Of a DNA stretch of 8,070 nt, positions 1 to 6,678 are shown piece after piece. The notes under the pieces were generated by a model. The model worked only from the letters and a program-made list of their open reading frames with translations. It did no database searches and had not been told where the DNA came from. The stretch comes from an uncultured Cellvibrio sp. (GTDB lineage Bacteria; Pseudomonadota; Gammaproteobacteria; Pseudomonadales; Cellvibrionaceae). Positions within the stretch are counted from its first letter, which is position 1, and each line of letters starts with the position of its first letter. The translations under genes were made by a program, and so were the position numbers. Location of the stretch: NCBI GenBank assembly GCA_946482385.1, contig CAMLRI010000072.1:1-8070 (forward strand), in the 5' to 3' direction.

Positions 1-1670
1 CATGCGCTGCTGGCAAGCCCCAGGCTTAGGGCCATGTAACCCAACCAGCGCGGCAATAGCCCGCGCGGCAGCAATAAAATAATGGTGGCCATAACTAGCA
101 ATAGCGCCGCCGGCAGGGAAAAAGCCAATACCGGGTTGTGCCATGCAGGTGCCTGCTGCAACAACACTTCCAAGCCTTGAATTAAATAATCGCATGCACC
201 AGCGGCCAGGTTTAACAAAATATTGCCTAGCCCTGGGTGTAAAAATGCCAATGCAGCACCCAGCAGCAAACAGGGCACCACAAAAAAAGTAATTAAAGGA
301 ATGGCAATAAAATTGGCGATAGGTGATAGCAGTGGTGTGGAATTGATTAACCAGGCCAGGGGCACTAATAAGCCGATAAACATCACCCACTGGGAGCGGC
401 AGTAAATTATCAGTTGCGAATAAAACCTGTGGCGCCAGTGCGCTGGGATTTTATGCTGGGCAGTTTCATAACGCCCGGAAAACGCGAGTATCAATAATGC
501 CACTGCGCCAAAAGATAACCAGAAGCCGCGATCAAACGCGGCGAGCGGGTCAATCATTAATACCAACACCAATGCCCAGTGGTAGATATGGCTTAAGCGC
601 GCGCGGCGATAACATAAAGCCGCCAGATAAAACACAGACAACATAATGAGTGTGCGCACCGTGGGGATATTAAAACCCGCCAAGGCGCTGTAGCCGGTAG
701 CAAATAAAATAGCGCACACATAGGCCCAGCGCTGCGCGGGTGTTGTTGCGCCCAAGCCTTGCAGGCATCGCCCCAAACCCAGCCCCAGGCCATAGCCGAC
801 TAACGCCAAAAAACCCACATGCAAACCCGAGATGGCAATTAAATGGCTAATGCCGGTTTGCTGCACCAATTGCCATTGGCTTTTTGCCATGCCGCTGCTG
901 TCGCCAATCAATAACGCCACCAAAATCGCGCGCGAATTACTCTGGCTGTTATTGAGTACCCATTGCTGTAATGACCAGCGCCAGGAATCTATACGGCTCT
1001 GCAAGGGCATAGCGGAAGCTGCGGCTAATTGCTGCGCCTGGGCGATATAACCGGTAGCGCCAAAACCACGGCGCAATAACCAGGCGTGATAATCAAACCC
1101 GGCGGGATTCACCAAGCCGCGCGGCCGTTTGAGTTTGACTTGGAATTGCCAGTATTGCCCGGGCACCAACTGGCGCGGTGTTAATTGACCGCGCTGATAC
1201 CAGCTGAGCTGCAGGCGCTCGGGAATGTTGGCGGAATCCCTGCTGGCCTTGGTATCCAGGCGCAACACAAAACGGATTTTGTCATCATCCTGGCGGGGAA
1301 TATCTTCAATCCACCCCTGCACCCAATGGCGATCTTCCTCCAGGCGTTCATCCAGCTGCCCGGCCAGCAACTGGTGCCCCATGGCTATACCCCAAGCCAA
1401 GCCCAGGCCAAAGCACCAACCGTAAAAACACCAGGCACGTGCCGGCACTAGCCATAAAGCCGGCAACAATAACCCGCCAACATAAACTGCCGGTAACTTC
1501 GGTAAATAACTGGCGCCAACAACACCCAGGGCAAAGGCTAACAAACAAAAGTTAAGGCTAAGACGGAGGCGGAGGCGCAGCACTGCCGGCCAATACCAGG
1601 GCCGGACACCTGCGGCCGGGGATGCAGGTGGAAAGCTGGTGGTTGCAGAGGATAAGAAGAAAAATGGCAT
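1..1670 (-). CDS. comEC: ComEC/Rec2 DNA internalization channel, 3'-truncated by window edge
   Basis: Inner-membrane channel that carries single-stranded DNA into the cytoplasm during natural transformation. My translation of the minus strand gives 556 uninterrupted codons with no stop before the left edge. ComEC proteins are usually about 750-800 residues, so the C-terminal metallo-beta-lactamase-like domain must lie outside the window. Residues about 40-230 fit the DUF4131 N-terminal region, including RGLVNPAGFDYHAWLL at 184-199. Residues about 245-510 fit the Competence domain: SHLIAISGLHVG at 275-286, AGFNIPTVRT at 331-340, GFWLSFGAVALL at 382-393, and SQWVMFIGLL at 426-435. Many hydrophobic segments are present. 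ATG at 1670 is the likely start: an in-frame TAA lies 30 bases upstream, no other ATG or GTG intervenes, and AAGGA sits 11 bases before it. Divergent from the DUF2062 gene. Presence does not prove the strain is competent. Confidence 0.95.
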   Translation of the reverse strand, partial: MPFFFLSSATTSFPPASPAAGVRPWYWPAVLRLRLRLSLNFCLLAFALGVVGASYLPKLPAVYVGGLLLPALWLVPARAWCFYGWCFGLGLAWGIAMGHQLLAGQLDERLEEDRHWVQGWIEDIPRQDDDKIRFVLRLDTKASRDSANIPERLQLSWYQRGQLTPRQLVPGQYWQFQVKLKRPRGLVNPAGFDYHAWLLRRGFGATGYIAQAQQLAAASAMPLQSRIDSWRWSLQQWVLNNSQSNSRAILVALLIGDSSGMAKSQWQLVQQTGISHLIAISGLHVGFLALVGYGLGLGLGRCLQGLGATTPAQRWAYVCAILFATGYSALAGFNIPTVRTLIMLSVFYLAALCYRRARLSHIYHWALVLVLMIDPLAAFDRGFWLSFGAVALLILAFSGRYETAQHKIPAHWRHRFYSQLIIYCRSQWVMFIGLLVPLAWLINSTPLLSPIANFIAIPLITFFVVPCLLLGAALAFLHPGLGNILLNLAAGACDYLIQGLEVLLQQAPAWHNPVLAFSLPAALLLVMATIILLLPRGLLPRWLGYMALSLGLASSA

Positions 1671-1731
1671 GCAACTGACAATCCTTGTAGTGCGTTTTTA
1701 AGGGGGTGATTTTTGGCGTGCCGCCAGCATA

Positions 1732-1810
1732 AATCACAGATAGGGCCGGCCATAGAGTTTGTCACAGTTAATAGGCATAATGCCGGCCACATTTTAGTGG
1801 TTCTGTGATT
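1732..1810. repeat. Nested inverted repeats in the divergent promoter region
   Basis: AATCACAGA at 1732-1740 is a perfect inverted copy of TCTGTGATT at 1802-1810, with 61 bases between them. Inside lies a second pair: GGCCGGC at 1744-1750 and GCCGGCC at 1782-1788, which are also direct copies of GCCGGCCA (1745-1752 and 1782-1789). GGCAT-A-ATGCC at 1774-1784 forms a further small palindrome overlapping the right inner arm. The bases are seen directly. A role as paired regulator sites is only inference. Confidence 0.5.
1737..1765 (-). promoter_or_regulatory. Weak candidate sigma-70 promoter for comEC
   Basis: On the minus strand, GTGACA (1765-1760) matches the -35 consensus at 5 of 6 positions. 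It is followed by a 17-base spacer and TATCTG (1742-1737), which matches the -10 consensus at only 3 of 6 positions. The placement, about 70 bases before the comEC start, is plausible. The -10 is poor, so this is a candidate only. Confidence 0.22.
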
Positions 1811-1815
1811 CAGTT

Positions 1816-2349
1816 ATGGCCCGCAAGATTTTCAAGCGCTTTTTCCCCACCCCGGAAACGATTAAAAAGCACCCTTCCCTGCAGTTTTTGGGCAAGCTGC
1901 TGCACGACCCCAACCTATTTCACCTAAACCGCCATTCGGTGTCTGTCGCCTTTTTTTGGGGGACTTTTGTTGCCTTTGCCTTCCCGCTGCCGGGGCAAAT
2001 GGCGGTAGCGGCTATAGCCGCTCTTTATTTCCGCTGCAACCTGCCCATTTCTGTGGCGCTGGTGTGGATTACCAACCCCCTGACCATTCCCTTCTTTTTC
2101 TACCTGGCCTATAGCATTGGCTGCTTTGTACTGGGCATAGCCCCAGAGAAATTTCAGATAGAGCTTTCCTGGAGCTGGGTGATGCAAGAACTGGAGCGTT
2201 TGGTGCCGCCCTTCCTGTTGGGTTCGGTACTACTGGGATTGGTGTTGGGCGGTTTGGGTTATTTTGGCATGCAGCTGTATTGGCGCTGGCACGTGGCCCA
2301 CAACTGGGAAAAGCGCCGCGCGAAACGCCGCGCGGCCAAAGCATCGTAA
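1816..2349 (+). CDS. DUF2062 family inner-membrane protein
   Basis: A 177-residue integral membrane protein of the DUF2062 family, whose function is not established. Family marks are the conserved stretch from DPNLFHLNRHSVS (31-43) through GTFVAFAFPLPGQM (49-62) and the motif WITNPLTIPFFFYLAYSIG (84-102). Hydrophobic segments lie at about 45-70, 82-107 and 133-156. The N-terminus (MARKIFKRFF) and C-terminus (KRRAKRRAAKAS) are strongly basic, which suggests cytoplasmic tails. Length is typical of the family. ATG at 1816 is chosen because the conserved region starts soon after it, although no good Shine-Dalgarno is visible. It lies divergent to comEC and convergent with lolE. As I recall, the same neighbours occur in Pseudomonas, where the gene also has no known role. 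The stop codon directly abuts the lolE stop. Confidence 0.88.
   Translation: MARKIFKRFFPTPETIKKHPSLQFLGKLLHDPNLFHLNRHSVSVAFFWGTFVAFAFPLPGQMAVAAIAALYFRCNLPISVALVWITNPLTIPFFFYLAYSIGCFVLGIAPEKFQIELSWSWVMQELERLVPPFLLGSVLLGLVLGGLGYFGMQLYWRWHVAHNWEKRRAKRRAAKAS
2309..2336 (-). terminator. Possible rho-independent terminator of lolCDE inside the DUF2062 gene
   Basis: GCCGCGCG (2315-2322) and CGCGCGGC (2329-2336) form a perfect 8-bp all-GC stem with a 6-base loop. Read on the minus strand, the stem is followed by GC and then TTTT (2312-2309). This lies just past the lolE stop. The T-run is short and is interrupted from the stem by two bases. The sequence also encodes the basic tail of the DUF2062 protein, so the hairpin may be incidental. 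Confidence 0.3.
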
Positions 2350-3579
2350 TTATTCGTAGCGCAACGCATCGGCCGGCTGCACCCGGCTGGCCCGCCAAGC
2401 GGGATAAAGGGTGGCAAAAAAACTGATCACCAAAGCCGTGACCACCACCCGCAGCGCATCGCCCCAGTGGAAATCCGATGGCAAATAGGAAATGGGGTAA
2501 ACATCCGACTGCAAAAATTGGATGCCCAACAACTGCTCCAACCACTGCACTACTGGTGTCACCACCGCCGATAAGCCAGCGCCCAGCACCAGCCCCAAAG
2601 CCGCCCCTATTACCCCGATCAAACCGCCCTGGATCATAAAGATCCCCATAATTTCACCGCTGGACGCCCCCATGGTGCGGAGTATGGCGATATCGCCCTG
2701 CTTATCCACCACCACCATAATCAGGGTGGACACCAGGTTGAAGGCCGCTATGGCGATAATCAGGAACAACAGCAAACCCACCAGGTTTTTGGACATCTGG
2801 ATCGCCTGGTAAATATTGCCGTGGGTGCGCATCCAGCTGGAGCCGTAGTAGCCCGCCGGCAGCTGGCCAACCAGCTCATAGACAATTTCCGGGGCGGCAA
2901 ACAAATCCGCCACTTTTAAACGCACACCACTCACCCGGCCAGGGTGGGGCGAAAGGGCCGAGGCCGCCGCCAAATCCATTAACGCCAGGCCATTATCCAA
3001 CTCTGTGTGGCTGTCGATGATCGCCAGTACCTGCACCACCTGGATATGGGGTGCCTCGCTACCGGCTGCAGGAATGATCAGGCTAATTTTGTCGCCCAAG
3101 CCGGCCTTGAGCTTGGTGGCCACCCCGCGGCCAATCAATATGCCGTTGGGCGATTGCTGCAATTGGGCAAAGGTACCCGCCGGTAAATAAGACTCCAGGT
3201 TGGAAGTGCTCGATTCCTGCGCCGGATCTATGCCAAACAGGGCGATGGGCGCTACCTGTTTGCGCAAGCTGAGCAGGCCGTGCAGTTGCACAAAGGGCGA
3301 TGCACCCAGCACCCGCGGATCCTGTTTTAGCTGCGCGATCAAGGTATCGGGTTCGGCGATGGCATCGCGGTGGTAAAGGCTGGCCTGGGGCATGATGCCG
3401 AGAATGTTTTCGCGCAGGTCGCGGTCGAAACCATTCATGATCGACATCACCAAAATCAGCAGCGCCACGCCAATCACCAAACCCGCGGTGGACAATCGCG
3501 AAATAAACGACACCAACTGGCTATGGCGGCGCGACAAACCATAGCGCGCGCCCAATAAAAAGATATAGCTGTTTAACAC
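2350..3579 (-). CDS. lolE: Lipoprotein-releasing ABC transporter permease LolE
   Basis: One of two permeases of LolCDE, which extracts outer-membrane lipoproteins from the inner membrane for LolA. At 409 residues it has the usual length and MacB-like topology. TM1 lies near 22-46, in a region ending [14 protein letters not shown] large periplasmic domain follows, then TM2 at about 266-291, TM3 at about 310-342 and TM4 at about 376-397. The cytoplasmic [14 protein letters not shown] (about 292-305) is the segment expected to couple to the ATPase. I call it LolE rather than LolC for two reasons: the periplasmic domain has [13 protein letters not shown] where LolC carries its TP-G LolA-binding hook, and the LPSDFHW segment before TM4 resembles the LolE LPSELHW. 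The start is GTG at 3579, overlapping the lolD stop by 7 bases with AGG six bases upstream. Translational coupling is therefore likely. Confidence 0.93.
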   Translation of the reverse strand: MLNSYIFLLGARYGLSRRHSQLVSFISRLSTAGLVIGVALLILVMSIMNGFDRDLRENILGIMPQASLYHRDAIAEPDTLIAQLKQDPRVLGASPFVQLHGLLSLRKQVAPIALFGIDPAQESSTSNLESYLPAGTFAQLQQSPNGILIGRGVATKLKAGLGDKISLIIPAAGSEAPHIQVVQVLAIIDSHTELDNGLALMDLAAASALSPHPGRVSGVRLKVADLFAAPEIVYELVGQLPAGYYGSSWMRTHGNIYQAIQMSKNLVGLLLFLIIAIAAFNLVSTLIMVVVDKQGDIAILRTMGASSGEIMGIFMIQGGLIGVIGAALGLVLGAGLSAVVTPVVQWLEQLLGIQFLQSDVYPISYLPSDFHWGDALRVVVTALVISFFATLYPAWRASRVQPADALRYE

Positions 3580-3588
3580 GCCGCACCT
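3573..3588 (-). promoter_or_regulatory. lolD/lolE overlap with ribosome-binding site and GTG start
   Basis: On the minus strand the sequence reads AGG, six bases, then GTGTTAA. GTG (3579-3577) begins lolE, and TAA (3575-3573) ends lolD in another frame. The Shine-Dalgarno lies inside the last lolD codons. This decides the lolE start and implies coupled translation of ATPase and permease. Confidence 0.75.
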
Positions 3589-4289
3589 GCCAGCTCGCCC
3601 TGCAGGCGGCCGTCGACCAGCGTTAGGGTGCGATCCATACGCGCCGCCAATTGCGGGTCGTGGGTCACCACCACAAAACTGGTGCCTATGGACTGGTTTA
3701 ACTCCAGCATCAGCTGCTGAATGCTATCGGCAGCCTGGCGATCCAGGTTGCCGGTGGGCTCATCCATCAACACACAGGCTGGGTTAGTCACCAGCGCCCG
3801 CGCAATAGCCACCCGCTGGCGCTCGCCACCGGATAACTCCGATGGCTTGTGCTCCAGGCGGTGCCCCAAGCCCACCCGCTGCAATAGCTGCACCGCCGCC
3901 GCTTTGGCCTTGGCGGCAGGTTGCTTGCCAATCAGCAGCGGCATAGCCACATTCTCCAGGGCGGTAAACTCCGGCAACAAATGGTGAAACTGGTACACAA
4001 ATCCCAGGCTGCGATTGCGCAGGCGGCCGCGTTCATCGGCACTCAAACTGGACAGCTGCTGCCCGGCCACTTGCACACCGCCGGTATCTGGCACATCCAG
4101 GCCACCCAAAATATTTAACAGGGTTGATTTACCGGAACCCGAGGCGCCGACAATCGCCACTCGCTCGCCGGCATTGACTTGAAAATCCACCGCCGTTAAC
4201 ACGGGCACCGCCAAGTTGCCCTGGCGATAGGATTTACTGACCTGCTGGCACAGCAATACCGGGGCGCGTGTTGTATCTGAAAGGGCCAT
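3573..4289 (-). CDS. lolD: Lipoprotein-releasing ABC transporter ATPase LolD
   Basis: Cytoplasmic ATPase that powers the LolC/LolE pair. It has 238 residues, normal for LolD, and all the ABC motifs are intact. Walker A is GASGSGKST at 48-56. The Q-loop is Q100 in [18 protein letters not shown], a stretch typical of LolD. The ABC signature is LSGGERQR at 152-159. Walker B is CVLMDEP at 172-178, with catalytic Glu177. The D-loop is NLD at 181-183, and the switch histidine is His210 in VVVTHDP. ATG at 4289 is preceded by AAAGG (4301-4297) at a spacing of seven bases, within the 18-bp gap after lolC. The related MacB and FtsE ATPases share these motifs, but the flanking Lol permeases settle the assignment. 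Confidence 0.96.
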   Translation of the reverse strand: MALSDTTRAPVLLCQQVSKSYRQGNLAVPVLTAVDFQVNAGERVAIVGASGSGKSTLLNILGGLDVPDTGGVQVAGQQLSSLSADERGRLRNRSLGFVYQFHHLLPEFTALENVAMPLLIGKQPAAKAKAAAVQLLQRVGLGHRLEHKPSELSGGERQRVAIARALVTNPACVLMDEPTGNLDRQAADSIQQLMLELNQSIGTSFVVVTHDPQLAARMDRTLTLVDGRLQGELAGAAC

Positions 4290-4307
4290 AGCAAAACCTT
4301 TGGGAAA

Positions 4308-5546
4308 TTATTCGTATCTGAGCGCTTCGGCAGGCTCGATGCGCGCGGCGCGATAGGCAGGATAAAGGGTGGCCAACAGGCTCAGGGTAAGCGCCAGGCC
4401 GCAGATCACCAGCAGATCCTGCCACATCAACACCGAAGGCAGTTGGCTGATGAAATAAACCTCGGGATCAAACACCTGAAAACCAAACAGCTGTTCAACC
4501 AACCCCATAATGCTGGTCAAATTAAGCGCGACCAAACAGCCAATGGCAGCACCAACAAAGGTGCCCAAAAAGCCCACGGCGGAGCCCTGTACCACAAAAA
4601 TCGCCATCACCTGGCGCGCACTCAAACCCAGGGTGCGCAACACTGCGATATCGGAGCGCTTATCAGCCACCATCAACACCAGGCTGGACACAATATTGAA
4701 CGCGGCCACGGCGATAATAATCAGCAGCAAGGCGCCCACCACCATCTTCTCCATTTTGACCGCCTGGAACAGGCTGCCCTGGGTTTGGCTCCAGTCTTTG
4801 ACGGTCACAGTCTCGCCCAACTGCTGGCGCAACTCCGTCATTACCCGTGGCGCCACAAACATATCGCGGGTTTTCACATGCAAACCCTGGGCGCCCGGCT
4901 GGCGCAGGAACTTTTGCGCATCCTGCAAATGCACCAGCACCAGGTTGCTATCCACCTCGGCACCCACTTCAAATACCCCTACCAGGGTGAAATGGCGGGT
5001 GCGGGTAAAGGCGCCCAAGGGGGTGATGTTAATTTCCGGGGAGGTAAGGCGCACTTTATCGCCCGGCGCCAATGCCAAGCGGCTGGCCAGCAGGCGGCCC
5101 ATGACTATGCCGTAGTTGCCCGCCTGCAGCATATCCAGGCTACCCACCAGCATGCGCTGGTTGACGATAGAGATTTTGGCCTCCTCCTCGGGCAAGATCG
5201 CCTGCAACTCCACCGCATCCACGCCACCGGCATAGCTAATCATCACCGTGCTGGACAAATAGGGGGCAGCGGCAACCACTTCGGGATGCTGCATTACCTG
5301 CTGCGCCAGCGGCTGCCAGTCAACCAGCGCCGGCTGCTGATCGATAAAGCCATGAGGCACCACGCTGAGGATGCGCTGTTTCATTTCCCGGTCGAAACCG
5401 TTCATTACCGACAGCACTATGATCAGCGCCATAACGCCCAGGGCCATACCCACCAGCGAAAATGCACTGATAAAGGAGATAAATTGGTTGCGGCGCTTGG
5501 CACGGGTATAACGCAGGCCGATATAAAAAGGGATATTAGTTAGCAT
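4308..5546 (-). CDS. lolC: Lipoprotein-releasing ABC transporter permease LolC
   Basis: Second permease of LolCDE and first gene of the operon, 412 residues. In the family, LolC recruits the chaperone LolA through a periplasmic hook. The matching segment here is ITPLGAFTRTRHFTLVG, aligning with the E. coli TPMG hook from memory. TM1 lies near 21-45 and ends LSVMNGFDREMK; TM2 is at about 269-293, TM3 at 313-343 and TM4 at 378-397. DKRSDIAVLRTLG follows TM2, and the protein ends PAEALRYE like E. coli LolC. The frame stays open upstream to 5669, with in-frame ATGs at 5669 and 5555. I choose 5546 because MLTNIPFYIGLRYTRAKRR begins exactly as LolC homologues do, and the upstream extension would invade the PilZ gene. 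The nearest Shine-Dalgarno-like AGG is 13 bases away, so the start is less certain than the gene. Confidence 0.94.
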   Translation of the reverse strand: MLTNIPFYIGLRYTRAKRRNQFISFISAFSLVGMALGVMALIIVLSVMNGFDREMKQRILSVVPHGFIDQQPALVDWQPLAQQVMQHPEVVAAAPYLSSTVMISYAGGVDAVELQAILPEEEAKISIVNQRMLVGSLDMLQAGNYGIVMGRLLASRLALAPGDKVRLTSPEINITPLGAFTRTRHFTLVGVFEVGAEVDSNLVLVHLQDAQKFLRQPGAQGLHVKTRDMFVAPRVMTELRQQLGETVTVKDWSQTQGSLFQAVKMEKMVVGALLLIIIAVAAFNIVSSLVLMVADKRSDIAVLRTLGLSARQVMAIFVVQGSAVGFLGTFVGAAIGCLVALNLTSIMGLVEQLFGFQVFDPEVYFISQLPSVLMWQDLLVICGLALTLSLLATLYPAYRAARIEPAEALRYE

Positions 5547-5667
5547 GGGGCGCATTAAACCTAATTGCCTGCCTTGGCTCAAGCAAAACTCGACGAGCCC
5601 ATCCTGTGCTATGGTTATAGCTGTCACAAATCTGCTCCCACCGAGAGCACAGCATAAGAAGCCAAGC
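5547..5667. promoter_or_regulatory. Divergent intergenic region driving lolCDE and the PilZ gene
   Basis: These 121 bases lie between two divergent starts and should hold the promoter of the essential lolCDE operon as well as that of the PilZ gene. An inverted repeat, GCTAT-GGTT-ATAGC, occupies 5608-5621. On the plus strand, TG-C-TATGGT (5607-5615) resembles an extended -10, but no -35 is recognisable. On the minus strand, TTGTGA (5629-5624) is a 4/6 -35, with CAGGAT 17 bases on as a poor -10. I cannot assign either promoter firmly. Confidence 0.4.
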
Positions 5668-6240
5668 ATGAGTGAGCGTCGCAGCTATTTCCGCATTGAT
5701 GAAAATATTGCCCTGGAATGCAAGAGTGTTTCCGAGGTTAGTGCCAACACCGCAGCCCCCGAATTGCAATTCCCCAACACCGCCTCGCTTAAGCTCTACG
5801 CCGAGCTGCGTAAAATTGATGCGGAAAACTCCCTGCTCTTCCATCAAATCCGCGAAGGCAACCGCGCCATTGCCGAATACCTGCAAAACCTCAATCGCAA
5901 AATCGAACTCATCGGCCAGCAGATGATGATCGAGCACAAGCCGCCACCGCCCTCCAAAACCATCAAGCTGGTTAATTTAAGTGAAGGCGGCATCGCCTTT
6001 GGCAGCAGCCTGCCCTTGGAGGTCAATGGTTATGTCGCCCTACGGCTGGTATTTTTACCCAGCAATGCCGGGTTGGTAGTGTTTGCCAAAATCATCCGCT
6101 GTGAACCCAGTAACACCGGCGAATTTCAAATTGCGGCAAAATTCCATCGTATTAACGACACCCAGCAGCAGCTGATTGGCCAGCAAATTATGCGCGCGCA
6201 AATGGCGGAAAAGCGCCGCAGCACCCAATCGCTGCAATAG
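5668..6240 (+). CDS. PilZ-domain protein with a helical insert
   Basis: A predicted cytoplasmic cyclic-di-GMP-binding protein of 190 residues. Both PilZ binding motifs are visible but far apart: RxxxR as RSYFR at 5-9, and (D/N)xSxxG as NLSEGG at 103-108. In many PilZ domains these lie only some 20-30 residues apart. The gap here holds a charged, probably helical stretch at about 40-91, from SLKLYAELRKIDAEN to IELIGQQMMIEHK, then a PPPP linker. Residues 99-162 look like the PilZ beta barrel, and 163-184 form another likely helix. No signal peptide or membrane segment is seen. ATG at 5668 is preferred because the RR-YFRI start is typical of the family; the frame is open back to ATG 5545, but that extension is not PilZ-like. 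The Shine-Dalgarno is weak. As I recall, Pseudomonas has a PilZ gene at the same place beside lolC. The output target is unknown. Confidence 0.85.
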   Translation: MSERRSYFRIDENIALECKSVSEVSANTAAPELQFPNTASLKLYAELRKIDAENSLLFHQIREGNRAIAEYLQNLNRKIELIGQQMMIEHKPPPPSKTIKLVNLSEGGIAFGSSLPLEVNGYVALRLVFLPSNAGLVVFAKIIRCEPSNTGEFQIAAKFHRINDTQQQLIGQQIMRAQMAEKRRSTQSLQ

Positions 6241-6254
6241 CGCACCCATTAACC

Positions 6255-6262
6255 AAGGGGGA
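6255..6262 (+). promoter_or_regulatory. Strong ribosome-binding site of the small secreted protein
   Basis: AAGGGGGA lies seven bases before the ATG at 6270. It is by far the best Shine-Dalgarno on the plus strand of this window and fixes the start. The gap from the PilZ stop is only 29 bases, so the gene is probably co-transcribed but translated well on its own. Confidence 0.75.
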
Positions 6263-6269
6263 ATAGATA

Positions 6270-6596
6270 ATGAAAGTATTTTTTTCACTGGCAATGTTGG
6301 CAGTGGCGCTGTGTGCCGGTTCACTACAGGCCGAAAACATCCGCATCCCCATCGGCCAACAAGGGCAGGAGTCATCCATTGCAGTGCCCTCTACCGGCAT
6401 GAAAAAAGCCGATGTTGAAGCAAAATTTGGCGCACCCAATAGCAAAACCGAACCCGTTGGCAACCCACCCATCTCCCGCTGGAGCTACGATGAGTTTGTG
6501 GTGTATTTTGAATACGACCATGTAGTGCGCAGCGTGAAAGTTTTTAAGCCACAACCGCAACAGTCACAAGAGTCACAACAACCGGATGCCGAATAA
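6270..6596 (+). CDS. Small secreted (periplasmic) protein of unknown function
   Basis: A 108-residue protein that I recognise only as a conserved gammaproteobacterial hypothetical type. Residues 1-21 form a Sec signal peptide: MK, then a hydrophobic core, ending SLQA before Glu22. Cys15 is not in a lipobox because Leu14 precedes it, so a lipoprotein is unlikely. The mature part contains GMKKADVEAKFGAP at 43-56, then PPISRWSYDEFVVYFEYDHVVRSV at 66-89. The helix-then-strands pattern, with a GM-xxxVxxxFG-P opening, resembles the small BamE/SmpA-like fold; that comparison is inference. The tail, 93-108, is rich in Gln and Pro and probably disordered. It follows the PilZ gene by 29 bases and ends before the terminator at 6626-6662, so the two plus-strand genes look like one transcription unit. 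Confidence 0.82.
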   Translation: MKVFFSLAMLAVALCAGSLQAENIRIPIGQQGQESSIAVPSTGMKKADVEAKFGAPNSKTEPVGNPPISRWSYDEFVVYFEYDHVVRSVKVFKPQPQQSQESQQPDAE

Positions 6597-6625
6597 ACCC
6601 TTCCACCCGCTTATAAAAAGTTTAT

Positions 6626-6662
6626 CCATTAAAAAAGGCGCACTCGGCGCCTTTTTTAATGG
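6626..6662. terminator. Bidirectional rho-independent terminator
   Basis: A perfect 16-bp stem joins 6626-6641 (CCATTAAAAAAGGCGC) to 6647-6662 around the 5-base loop ACTCG. The core GGCGC/GCGCC is followed by six T residues in both directions, because the A-run on one arm is the T-run of the other strand. It sits 29 bases past the stop of the small secreted protein and 16 bases past the stop of sthA, so it should end both converging transcripts. Confidence 0.93.
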
Positions 6663-6678
6663 GGATGACTGGCCGCAC

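Larger units (their letters stand above)
1671..1815. other. Divergent intergenic region between comEC and the DUF2062 gene
   Basis: These 145 bases separate two start codons facing apart, so both promoters are expected here. A ribosome-binding site for comEC (AAGGA on the minus strand, 1682-1686) is present. No clear Shine-Dalgarno precedes the plus-strand ATG at 1816. Two nested repeat pairs and one weak minus-strand promoter candidate are listed separately. I see no small ORF or RNA gene that I can support. Confidence 0.7.

Noticed and set aside
1..1670. Left 1.7 kb could look like non-coding sequence with scattered short ORFs, or a decayed gene.
   Set aside because: Translating the minus strand base by base gives 556 uninterrupted codons with ComEC motifs in order. 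The gene only lacks its stop because it leaves the window.
1759..1781. Plus-strand promoter TTGTCA with CATAAT before the DUF2062 gene.
   Set aside because: The hexamers are only 11 bases apart, too close for a sigma-70 promoter.
2069..2545. A 158-codon open frame on the minus strand across the DUF2062/lolE junction.
   Set aside because: It overlaps two well-supported genes in other frames and shows no family pattern.
4443..5543. A 366-codon open frame on the plus strand opposite lolC.
   Set aside because: It is His- and Gln-rich with no recognisable motifs and lies wholly antisense to a conserved gene. It reflects lolC codon bias.
5605..5628. CRP-like site, because TGTG and TCACA both occur.
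   Set aside because: The half-sites are too far apart for the TGTGA-N6-TCACA spacing, and the left half is TGTGC.
5545..5667. N-terminal extension of the PilZ protein to ATG 5545, overlapping the lolC start codon.
   Set aside because: The extension has no PilZ-like or signal-peptide features, and the RR-YFRI start at 5668 is typical of the family.
5547..5669. N-terminal extension of lolC to ATG 5669.
   Set aside because: LolC homologues start at the residue encoded at 5546, and the extra 41 residues have no similarity I recognise and reach into the PilZ gene.
6270..6332. Lipoprotein signal in the small secreted protein, given Cys15.
   Set aside because: The residue before the Cys is Leu, not Gly, Ala or Ser, and a good signal peptidase I site (SLQA) follows.
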